A DNA stretch of 64,000 bases from Hartmannibacter diazotrophicus (lineage in GTDB: Bacteria; Pseudomonadota; Alphaproteobacteria; Rhizobiales; Pleomorphomonadaceae): positions 2,664,550 through 2,728,549 of the forward strand of contig NZ_LT960614.1 in NCBI RefSeq assembly GCF_900231165.1. The letters run 5' to 3'. Positions 57,346 through 64,000 of the stretch are shown one piece after another; position 1 is the first letter of the stretch, and each line of letters opens with the position of its first letter. Both the position numbers and the translations under genes were made by a program. The notes beneath the pieces were generated by a model that worked only from the letters and a program-made list of their open reading frames with translations, was not told the origin of the DNA and ran no database searches.

Positions 57346-58003
57346 TTCCCTCAGGACAGTCAAAAATCCCCGGTCGCGGCAGCTGAAAATGAGCTGCCGG
57401 CCCGTTTGGCCTTGAAATTGTCATGCTGCGGCGCACAATCACCCCTCGGGCTGCTCACTCCTGCCGGAAGCGACATCGCACGAAGGCAGCCTGAGGGAGC
57501 CGATGAGCCTGCTTGTGTTCAAGGCCCTTGGTAGCTGGTGCTGCCGAGCATATGGGGGAATGCGCGCAGATGACCTTCGTCGACGATCGCGACGACGCAG
57601 ACGCCAAGCCGATTGATCTCGGACGGCCACCGCCCGACGAACCGCCGCCTTCAGATGGTGACGGCGACAAACAGCAAGAACCCCCAAATGCTCAATACCC
57701 GGCCTTCCTCGGTCATCGCTGGATGACGGCTTGAACCGCGCCCACCGGAGCGGATGCCCGGCCCATCCTCCAGATTGCCCATCGTCCAGAGTGCTGGAGC
57801 GGGCAGAAAAACCGCAAAAAAGTCAGGCCCTGCAAGTGGAGCGCCGCTGAGGCGCGAAGACCGGAAGCAGGCCTTGCTGCGCCCCCTGCTGAAGCTCAAC
57901 CGCGTCGGCCGGCTTCAATGCAGCCGTGACAAGGAAATCGCGAACGAATTGCGGATGCGATTTTTCGCGCATCCACTGGGCAAAACGTTGATCGAGAAAG
58001 AGG
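57346..58003. other. Intergenic region before tRNA-Leu
   Basis: No confident gene is seen in these 658 bases. A 54-codon plus-strand frame at 57570-57734 (start TFVDDRDDADAKPIDLG, very Pro/Asp-rich) is possible but unsupported. The minus-strand frames that oppose it look no better. Confidence 0.4.
57377..57399 (+). terminator. Possible terminator of the small hypothetical gene
   Basis: A perfect eight-base-pair stem (57377-57384 with 57392-57399) with a seven-base loop is followed by a poor T stretch (GCCCGTTTGG), 31 bases after the stop. Confidence 0.4.
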
Positions 58004-58089
58004 TGGTGGCCGCTGCGGGACTCGAACCCGCACGGGCATAGCCCGAGGCATTTTAAGTGCCTTCCGTCTACCAATTTCGGCAAGCGGCC
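58004..58089 (-). tRNA. tRNA-Leu (anticodon UAA)
   Basis: The minus strand folds into a class II cloverleaf: a 7-bp acceptor stem (58083-58089 with 58008-58014) and a D-loop with ATTGGTAGAC. The anticodon stem AGGCA/TGCCT closes the loop CTTAAAA, giving anticodon TAA. There is a long variable arm (CGGGCTATGCCCG) and a T-arm with GGTTCGAGTCC. Discriminator A and an encoded CCA are present. Confidence 0.95.
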
Positions 58090-58289
58090 ATTTCAGGAGC
58101 CCGACCCGAGGCATCCATGCCTGAAGCACCAACTGTCACGGGCCATCCATTGCCCGCTCTCGCACGCAATGTAAACTTGGAATTGCGCAAGATGACGCTC
58201 AAGGTTGCGGCAAGGCGGCCATCACGCGGTGCAACGGCAACCGGGCGTAGATGCAGCAGATGGAGGCCTGCGCGGCCTGAAGCCGAGGG

Positions 58290-58805
58290 TCAGCCGAAGG
58301 CACCCTGGTTGATCGGCGGCTGGAACGTGAGGCCCATGTCCCAGGGGAAATAGATCCACGTATCCTGGCTGACCTCGGTGACGAAGGTATCGACCAGCGG
58401 ACGCCCCTTCGGCTTGGCGTAGACGGTGGCAAAATGCGCCTTCGGCAGCATTTCGCGCACGACCCTCGCCGTCGCGCCGGTGTCGACCAGATCGTCGATG
58501 ATCAGGACCTGCGAACCGCCGCCTTCGCCGAGCTTGATGATTTCCGGATCGACAGGCTTCAGCACCTGCAGCGAACCTTGCTCCTTGTACTCGTGGTACG
58601 AGGCAACCCCGACGGTCTCGATGACGCGGATGCCGAGCTCGCGGGCCACGATCGCCGCCGGCACAAGGCCGCCGCGCGTGATGCAGACGATGGCGCTCCA
58701 TTCGCCCTGCCCCGACAGCCGCCAGGCGAGCGCGCGCGCATCGCGGTGGAACTGGTCCCAGGAAACCGGAAAAGCCTTCGGCTGGCCCGCGTGGTCTTCG
58801 CTCAT
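58290..58805 (-). CDS. gpt: Xanthine-guanine phosphoribosyltransferase
   Basis: This purine salvage enzyme transfers phosphoribose from PRPP to guanine, xanthine or hypoxanthine. At 171 residues it has normal length. The PRPP-binding motif [14 protein letters not shown] and the N-terminal [17 protein letters not shown] are conserved, as is WIYFPWDMG near the C-terminus. It starts 18 bases after the CinA-like gene on the same strand. Confidence 0.96.
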   Translation of the reverse strand: MSEDHAGQPKAFPVSWDQFHRDARALAWRLSGQGEWSAIVCITRGGLVPAAIVARELGIRVIETVGVASYHEYKEQGSLQVLKPVDPEIIKLGEGGGSQVLIIDDLVDTGATARVVREMLPKAHFATVYAKPKGRPLVDTFVTEVSQDTWIYFPWDMGLTFQPPINQGAFG

Positions 58806-58823
58806 GTCTTCAAGCCCCGTCTG

Positions 58824-59636
58824 TCAGGTTGCGGCCGCCCCGCCGGCCTTCGATGCTCTTGCGCGCGACAAATCCTCGATCATCGCCCGGACCGCGTTCG
58901 CGGCCGCAGCAAGTGCTGCGGAATCGCGCGATCGCACCACCAGGAGAGTAAAATAACCCGTGTCGACATAGCGCGGGTAGCTGCCGATGGAAACACCGGG
59001 ATGCGCCGCCTGAACGGCCGCGAGCGGGTCGCCGATCGTTCCTTCCGGAAACGGGCATTCGATCGTCTCCGAAAGCATCTTACTGCCACCGGCCAGCGTC
59101 GGCTCGATGGAAATCAGCATCGCTTCCATGATCTTCGGAACGCCGGCCATGACATGCACGTTGCCGATGCGGAAACCGGGAGCCTTCGAGATCGGATTGT
59201 CGATGAGATCGGCGCCGTCCGGAATGCGCGCCATGCGCAGCCGGGCGGGCGTCAGGTCCTCCGGCCGGGCGTAGTTGGTGGCAAGGATGGCCCGCGCCCT
59301 CGGATCGACGTCGATGCCGACCCCGAAGGCCTTGGCTATCGAATCCGCCGTGATGTCGTCGTGGGTCGGTCCGATCCCGCCGGTCGTGAACACATAGGTA
59401 TAGCGGCTGCGCAAGGCGTTGACCGCCTCGACGATCGCGTCCATGTCGTCGGAGACGACCCGCATTTCCTTCAGATCGATGCCGAGTTCCGTCAGCCATG
59501 CGGCGATCGTGCCGGAATTGGTGTCGAGCGTGCGGCCGGACAGGATCTCGTCGCCGATGACCAGCACACCCGCCGTCGGCACCGTCGCCGAGGCGTCCGC
59601 AATATCCGCGCTTTGGTCGTTTTGGACGCTGGTCAC
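58824..59636 (-). CDS. CinA/MoaB-like molybdopterin-binding domain protein
   Basis: This protein of about 270 residues carries the MoCF_biosynth domain of competence/damage-inducible proteins. AGVLVIGDEILSGRTLDTNS opens the domain, and VFTTGGIGPTHDDITADSIA is the signature. The C-terminal PncC amidase domain found in full CinA is absent, so nucleotide deamidation is not predicted. The function of short forms is unclear. The start is uncertain: GTG at 59636 is used here; a TTG at 59675 would add 13 residues. Confidence 0.85.
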   Translation of the reverse strand: MTSVQNDQSADIADASATVPTAGVLVIGDEILSGRTLDTNSGTIAAWLTELGIDLKEMRVVSDDMDAIVEAVNALRSRYTYVFTTGGIGPTHDDITADSIAKAFGVGIDVDPRARAILATNYARPEDLTPARLRMARIPDGADLIDNPISKAPGFRIGNVHVMAGVPKIMEAMLISIEPTLAGGSKMLSETIECPFPEGTIGDPLAAVQAAHPGVSIGSYPRYVDTGYFTLLVVRSRDSAALAAAANAVRAMIEDLSRARASKAGGAAAT

Positions 59637-59894
59637 CTGTTCACCCGTCTGCCACAGGCGTTTCCGCCGCCACAAGGATTACACGGCAGGCTTTGCCGCG
59701 ATGGACACCGGGCAGCACATGTACTCACAACATCTGCGCCTGTCGAGATCTTCGCCATCCACTCGGGGCAAGTCCCGGCCGCCGCGTGACCGGCCACAGC
59801 ATCGGACCGGGCTTTGGCCTTCCCGTCGACCGGTTCTGCTGATAAACGCCCGCAACGAACAACAAGACAGATCTGCCGAAGGATCGCTTCCGCC

Positions 59895-61304
59895 TTGCAC
59901 GCCCCCTCCATCTCTCTTGCCGCTTCCATCGAGGAGCCCGCGACCCTGCGCCGGCACGTGTCGGAGACACTGGCCCTGGCGCTACCCATCGTGCTGTCGC
60001 GCGCCGGCTACACGCTGCTAATCACGACGGATCTGCTGGCCGTCGGACATGTGGACGCCCTGCAACTGGCGGGTCTCGGGCTCGGGCTCGCGCCGCAGAT
60101 GACGGCCATGCTGCTGATGATCGGCGCCCTGCAGGCCACGGTGCTGATCGCGGCGCGGACACTTGCGGCCAACCGCCCCGATCGCCTCGGCGAGATCGTC
60201 CTGATGGCCTCCCTGCATGGCTTCGCCTACGCGGTTCTCTCGCTGCCCGTTGCCTGGTTCTCTGAAGACGTGTTCGTGCTGATGGGGCAGGATCCGGCGT
60301 TGGCGCGGACCGCGGGCGAGACCGCCATGGCCTTCTTCTGGGGTGCGCCGGCCTTCATGGCCTTTGTCGGCGTCAGCATGGTCATCGAGACGATCGGCCG
60401 TCCGGTGGTCGTCACCGCCATCATTCTTGCCGGCAACGCGATCAACATCGGTTTCGATCTTGTCTTCGTCAACGACGCTTTCGGCCTGTTCGGCGAAGGC
60501 AACGCCGCGGTCGCCGTCGGCACCTCCTCCATCGCGCGTGGATTCATGCTTGTCGCCGCGATGGCGTGGCTTGTCCGCCATGCCCGGCGCAACGGCGATC
60601 CGTTCGGCCTCTTCCCGGCCATCCGCCGCATCGGCGCCCTGCTTCGCAATCTCGGCTCGGAGGACAACCGGGCCTTTCGCCGCCTCGGGCTGCCATTGGG
60701 CCTCGTTCAGGGGATCGAGAGCGCCGCCTTCAGCGCCGTAACGATCATCGCAGGGCTCGCCGCCCCGCTCACACTTGCCGTCCATCAGGCCGCCATGACG
60801 GCGATCACCTTCTCCTTCATGACGGCGGTCGGCTATGCCGGCGCGGCCTCGATCCGGATCGCCAGGGCGCTCGGCGCCGGGCGGACCGGCGATGCCATTC
60901 GCGCGGCCGGCAGCGCCATCGCTCTCGGCGTTCTGACGGCTGCCATCAACGGCGCGATCATGGCCTTCCTGGCGCCAGCCGTCGCACCGCTGCTGACGTC
61001 GGACCCGCAAGTCATCGCCATCCTGCTGACGACCCTCGGCATTGCCGGCATTCTCGTTGTCTTCGATGCGCTGATGGGCGTCTGCCTTGGGGTCCTGCGC
61101 GGCATGGGCGACACCTGGTGGCCGCTCGTCCTCCAGGCGCTCGCCTTCTGGGTCTTCGCCGTCCCCCTCGCCTACGGCCTGACCGTCAGCCTCGACTGGG
61201 GACCGAAAGGGCTCCTTTGGGCCATCCTTGCCGGCGTCCTGAGTTCGTCCGTCCTGCTTGGCTTCCGCATCCGCCATCGCACGGGGGAAATCTCCGGCGC
61301 CTGA
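59895..61304 (+). CDS. MATE-family efflux transporter
   Basis: This inner-membrane multidrug/toxin exporter has about 469 residues and 12 predicted membrane helices. The opening LALALPIVLSRAGYTLLITT is typical of MATE N-lobes. The second lobe begins near FRRLGLPLGLVQGIESAAFS, and DALMGVCLGVLRGMGDTWWP is the matching late segment. No ATG precedes the first helix. A TTG at 59895 with AAGGAT upstream is used; a GTG at 59958 would lie at the start of helix 1. Substrate unknown. Confidence 0.9.
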   Translation: MHAPSISLAASIEEPATLRRHVSETLALALPIVLSRAGYTLLITTDLLAVGHVDALQLAGLGLGLAPQMTAMLLMIGALQATVLIAARTLAANRPDRLGEIVLMASLHGFAYAVLSLPVAWFSEDVFVLMGQDPALARTAGETAMAFFWGAPAFMAFVGVSMVIETIGRPVVVTAIILAGNAINIGFDLVFVNDAFGLFGEGNAAVAVGTSSIARGFMLVAAMAWLVRHARRNGDPFGLFPAIRRIGALLRNLGSEDNRAFRRLGLPLGLVQGIESAAFSAVTIIAGLAAPLTLAVHQAAMTAITFSFMTAVGYAGAASIRIARALGAGRTGDAIRAAGSAIALGVLTAAINGAIMAFLAPAVAPLLTSDPQVIAILLTTLGIAGILVVFDALMGVCLGVLRGMGDTWWPLVLQALAFWVFAVPLAYGLTVSLDWGPKGLLWAILAGVLSSSVLLGFRIRHRTGEISGA

Positions 61305-61452
61305 CGAACCGGGTGCGCACGACGCGCAAATCCGATTTGCCTTTGCGCGCCTTCTGGTTCTAAACCCTAGCGCATCGGACGCGGAGAGCCACGCCGCCGA
61401 CGACAAGCCCGCCCGTCCAGACTTCACTCCACCGTCCATCGGGGTCGATCAC

Positions 61453-62163
61453 ATGCGCTTTTCAAAACCGCTCGTTCGCGGCCAACTCGTCAAGCGATAC
61501 AAGCGCTTCCTTGCCGATGTTATCCTGGACAGCGGCGAGGCCATCACGGCCCATTGCGCCAACCCCGGCTCCATGCTCGGGCTGAATACGCCCGGCTCGC
61601 TGGTCTATCTGTCGAAGTCGGACGATCCCAAGCGCAAGCTGCCCTATTCCTGGGAAATCATGGAGGCGGATGGTGGTCTTGTCGGCATCAACACCGCTCA
61701 TCCCAACGGCCTCGTCGCCGATGCGATTCTCGACGGAACGATCGCCGAACTCGCCGGATACGAGACCCTGCGCCGCGAGGTGAAATACGGCAAGAACAGC
61801 CGCGTCGACATCCTCTTGACGTCGCCAGACAAGCCCGACACCTATGTGGAGGTGAAAAACGTCCACCTGATGCGCGACAAGGGGATCGCCGAGTTTCCGG
61901 ACAGCGTCACGAGCCGCGGCGCCAAGCATCTTTATGAACTCGCCGACATGGTCGAGGCGGGCCGGCGCGCCGTGATGGTCTTTCTGGTCCAGCGGACGGA
62001 CTGCACGCTCTTCAAGCTCGCCGACGACATCGACAAGGCATACGCGAAAGCCTTCGCCGAGGCGACCGAACGCGGCGTCGAGACACTGATCTACCGCTGC
62101 GACATCACGCCCGAGGAAATCAGGGCGTCCACACGCCTCGACTTCGTCGTCCCGAGCGTCTGA
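61453..62163 (+). CDS. sfsA: SfsA family protein (sugar fermentation stimulation protein)
   Basis: This 236-residue protein has an OB-fold N-terminus and a nuclease-like C-terminal domain. TAHCANPGSMLGLNTPGS, the DxnD-type RVDILLTSPDKPDTYVEVKN and LMRDKGIAEFPDSVTSRGAK are hallmark segments. The cellular role is poorly defined; DNA binding is reported for the E. coli protein. The ATG at 61453 matches the family start, and the longer frame runs through the MATE gene. Confidence 0.95.
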   Translation: MRFSKPLVRGQLVKRYKRFLADVILDSGEAITAHCANPGSMLGLNTPGSLVYLSKSDDPKRKLPYSWEIMEADGGLVGINTAHPNGLVADAILDGTIAELAGYETLRREVKYGKNSRVDILLTSPDKPDTYVEVKNVHLMRDKGIAEFPDSVTSRGAKHLYELADMVEAGRRAVMVFLVQRTDCTLFKLADDIDKAYAKAFAEATERGVETLIYRCDITPEEIRASTRLDFVVPSV

Positions 62164-62589
62164 GAGCAACCGTCCGGGCATTGCCTGTGCTTCCCGCTTG
62201 CAGGCACGATGGCGCAAGCAACGCGGCTCTGCGCAAGTCTTCGTGGCGGATGACATACGCGTTTCTCCGCAACGGAGCGGAAAGGGCCATCATTTGCATG
62301 CAAAGCTTTCGAAATGGCTTTATAAGGCAAGGCTGGTGAAGATACGTTAGTTTGTTGCTGGGGTTTGCGGCTGGCAGCGGGGTCTCCTTTCCGGCAATCG
62401 CCGAAATGTCCGAAAGAACGCGAACTCTTGCAGAATGCCAGCCTGCTTCCCATTCAGTAGAATGCGTCCCGGATCAGGTCGATGCGACGCCGAAGTCCGT
62501 TGTCAGGACGGCCGGTGCAAGATGAATTGAGGATTGCGCGTCCGCGTTGAGGCCGGATGCGCATTTCGAAAATCGCCAAGAGGTTATTG
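62164..62589. other. Intergenic region before map
   Basis: No gene is seen in these 426 bases. Its middle is AT-richer (around 62295-62360, with TTTATAAGG) and probably holds the map promoter; no well-spaced -35/-10 pair was assigned. Confidence 0.4.
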
Positions 62590-63423
62590 ATGGTCAGCTA
62601 CGTCACCGCAGAAGCAGCTCCGCTTCGCAACACCGGCAGCATCAGGCTCTATGGGGCCGAGGGCTTCGCCGGCATGCACCGGGCTGGCCGTCTCGTCGCC
62701 GAATGCCTCGATGCGCTCGTCGATGTCGTGGAACCCGGCCTTCCGACCCAGGTCATCGACGATTTCGTGCGCGACTTCGCCCTGAAGAACAACGCCCTGC
62801 CGGCAACGCTCAACTATCGCGGCTACACCAAATACACCTGTACCTCGATCAACCACGTGGTCTGCCACGGCATTCCCAACGACAAGCCCCTGCGTGACGG
62901 CGACATCGTCAACATCGACGTCACGCTGATCGTCGACGGCTGGCATGGCGACGCCAGCCGCATGTATGCCGTCGGCGGCCTGAAGCGTGCATCCGAGCGG
63001 TTGATCGACGTCACCTATGAATCGCTCCTTCGCGGCATCAAGGCGGTCAAGCCCGGCAACACGACCGGCGACATCGGCGCCGCGATCCAGACCTATGTCG
63101 AGGGCGAGCGCTGCTCCGTGGTTCAGGATTTCTGCGGCCATGGCGTCGGCCAGCTGTTCCACGACGCGCCCAACATCCTTCACTACGGGCGCCCCGGCAG
63201 CGGCGTGGAGCTGAAGCCCGGCATGATCTTCACCATCGAACCGATGGTCAATCTCGGCCGGCCGCATGTGAAGGTGCTCTCCGACGGCTGGACCGCCGTG
63301 ACGCGCGACCGCTCGCTGTCGGCCCAGTTCGAGCATTCCGTCGGCGTGACGGAAACCGGCTGCGAAATCTTCACGCTCTCGCCAAAGGGGCTCGACAAGC
63401 CGACCGCCCCGGCTGCACGGTAA
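62590..63423 (+). CDS. map: Methionine aminopeptidase, type I
   Basis: This essential enzyme removes N-terminal Met from nascent proteins. It has 277 residues. The metal ligands are visible in [19 protein letters not shown] (two Asp), [13 protein letters not shown] (His), [10 protein letters not shown] (Glu) and [10 protein letters not shown] (Glu). The start at 62590 has AAGAGG six bases upstream; an ATG at 62557 gives an unsupported leader. It is followed after about 100 bases by radC. Confidence 0.97.
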   Translation: MVSYVTAEAAPLRNTGSIRLYGAEGFAGMHRAGRLVAECLDALVDVVEPGLPTQVIDDFVRDFALKNNALPATLNYRGYTKYTCTSINHVVCHGIPNDKPLRDGDIVNIDVTLIVDGWHGDASRMYAVGGLKRASERLIDVTYESLLRGIKAVKPGNTTGDIGAAIQTYVEGERCSVVQDFCGHGVGQLFHDAPNILHYGRPGSGVELKPGMIFTIEPMVNLGRPHVKVLSDGWTAVTRDRSLSAQFEHSVGVTETGCEIFTLSPKGLDKPTAPAAR

Positions 63424-63530
63424 GCTCTCCCGGAAGGCCGCAGAATCGGTGTCCGAGCCCGTTTGCGGGCGACGCGGTGCCAATGGCGGCCCCGTCCGAT
63501 CGAAGGCAACAGCCCGGCCATGGAGAGAGG

Positions 63531-64000
63531 ATGAGCGGCTTCGACGACAGCGGCAAGACCAACCTGCCGCACTATCACGGTCACCGTGATCGCCTGAGGG
63601 CCCGCTTTCGAGAGCACGGCGCCGACGCCATTGCCGATTACGAGCTGCTGGAACTGCTGCTCTTTCGCTCGATCCCCCGCCAGGACACAAAGCCGATCGC
63701 CAAGGCGCTCTTGCAGGCCTTCGGATCCTTCGCCCAGGTTCTCGGCGCGCCGGAACAGCGGCTGAAATCGATCCCCGGGGTCGGTGACGCGGTGGTCACC
63801 GATCTGAAGCTGATGCACGCCGCCACCCAGCGCATGATTCGAGGCGAACTCAAGGGCCGGACCGTGCTGAGTTCGTGGTCGAGCGTCATCGACTACTGCC
63901 GCACGGCAATGATCTTCGAGGAGAAGGAGCAGTTCCGCATCCTCTTTCTCGACAAGAAGAATGCCCTCATCGTCGACGAGGTGCAGCAGGTCGGAACGGT
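63531..64000 (+). CDS. radC: RadC-like JAB-domain protein, partial (window edge)
   Basis: The first 156 codons of a RadC/YicR-family protein. The N-terminal helix-hairpin-helix region has [37 protein letters not shown] and [10 protein letters not shown]. It then enters the MPN/JAB domain with [17 protein letters not shown]. The metal-binding HxH...S...D motif lies beyond the window. Family function is uncertain despite the DNA-repair name. GGAGAGAGG precedes the ATG. Confidence 0.92.
   Translation, partial: MSGFDDSGKTNLPHYHGHRDRLRARFREHGADAIADYELLELLLFRSIPRQDTKPIAKALLQAFGSFAQVLGAPEQRLKSIPGVGDAVVTDLKLMHAATQRMIRGELKGRTVLSSWSSVIDYCRTAMIFEEKEQFRILFLDKKNALIVDEVQQVGT

Noticed and set aside
56659-57363. 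234-residue minus-strand frame
   Set aside because: Spans an intergenic region and the antisense of the small plus-strand gene; Ser/Arg/Cys-rich with no domain-like pattern.
57570-57734. 54-codon Pro/Asp-rich plus-strand frame
   Set aside because: No good ribosome-binding site, low complexity, and equally open frames on the other strand; left as a remark in the intergenic entry.

Overview
This is a GC-rich chromosomal window from an alphaproteobacterium, most likely Hyphomicrobiales (Rhizobiales). The evidence is a nnr-glnB-glnA neighbourhood, the gene order rplQ / Do-family protease / rarA after rpoA, a short-form adenylate kinase, DUF1289, rhizobial-type XRE regulators and Ala/Arg/Gly-rich codon use. 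The genus cannot be fixed from the sequence. There is no rRNA, CRISPR array or insertion sequence, and one tRNA gene (Leu, anticodon UAA).

Layout. 1-2.7 kb: nitrogen control, with a partial nnr gene divergent from glnB-glnA, which sits behind a well-spaced sigma-54 -24/-12 element. 2.9-6.2 kb: a chemoreceptor, a DUF1289 protein, a membrane-only remnant of an aspartic-protease family protein and a DUF815 ATPase. 6.3-15.2 kb: an NlpD-like LysM/M23 lipoprotein, acylphosphatase, propionyl-CoA carboxylase alpha subunit, a conserved unknown, cytochrome c', ferredoxin-NADP reductase, a class IV aminotransferase-fold protein without an obvious catalytic lysine, and another unknown. 15.4-37.4 kb, all on the minus strand: the fused str-S10-spc-alpha translation superoperon from rpsL to rplQ, followed by a Do-type protease and rarA. 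38-44.7 kb: tamA-tamB, overlapping by one base.

44.8-50.5 kb is the most unusual part. A SARP/BTAD-type regulator, a 155-residue protein ending in tandem 24-residue repeats, a YcaO protein and a TfuA protein lie on one strand with short gaps or a 4-base overlap. I read this as a ribosomally synthesised, post-translationally modified peptide (RiPP) locus: a multi-core precursor with a YcaO/TfuA backbone-modifying pair under its own activator. No exporter or dedicated protease gene is visible in the cluster. An AT-richer small gene and an XRE regulator lie just downstream.

50.6-56.5 kb carries four signalling proteins: a hybrid kinase, a single-domain receiver, a 900-residue membrane kinase and another receiver. 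57-64 kb returns to ordinary housekeeping genes: a small unknown, tRNA-Leu, gpt, a CinA-like protein, a MATE transporter, sfsA, map and the start of radC, which runs off the window.

In function the window is mostly conserved translation, envelope and nitrogen genes, with one accessory island at 45-50.5 kb. Start codons were moved inward from the longest reading frame where family alignment or a ribosome-binding site supported it.
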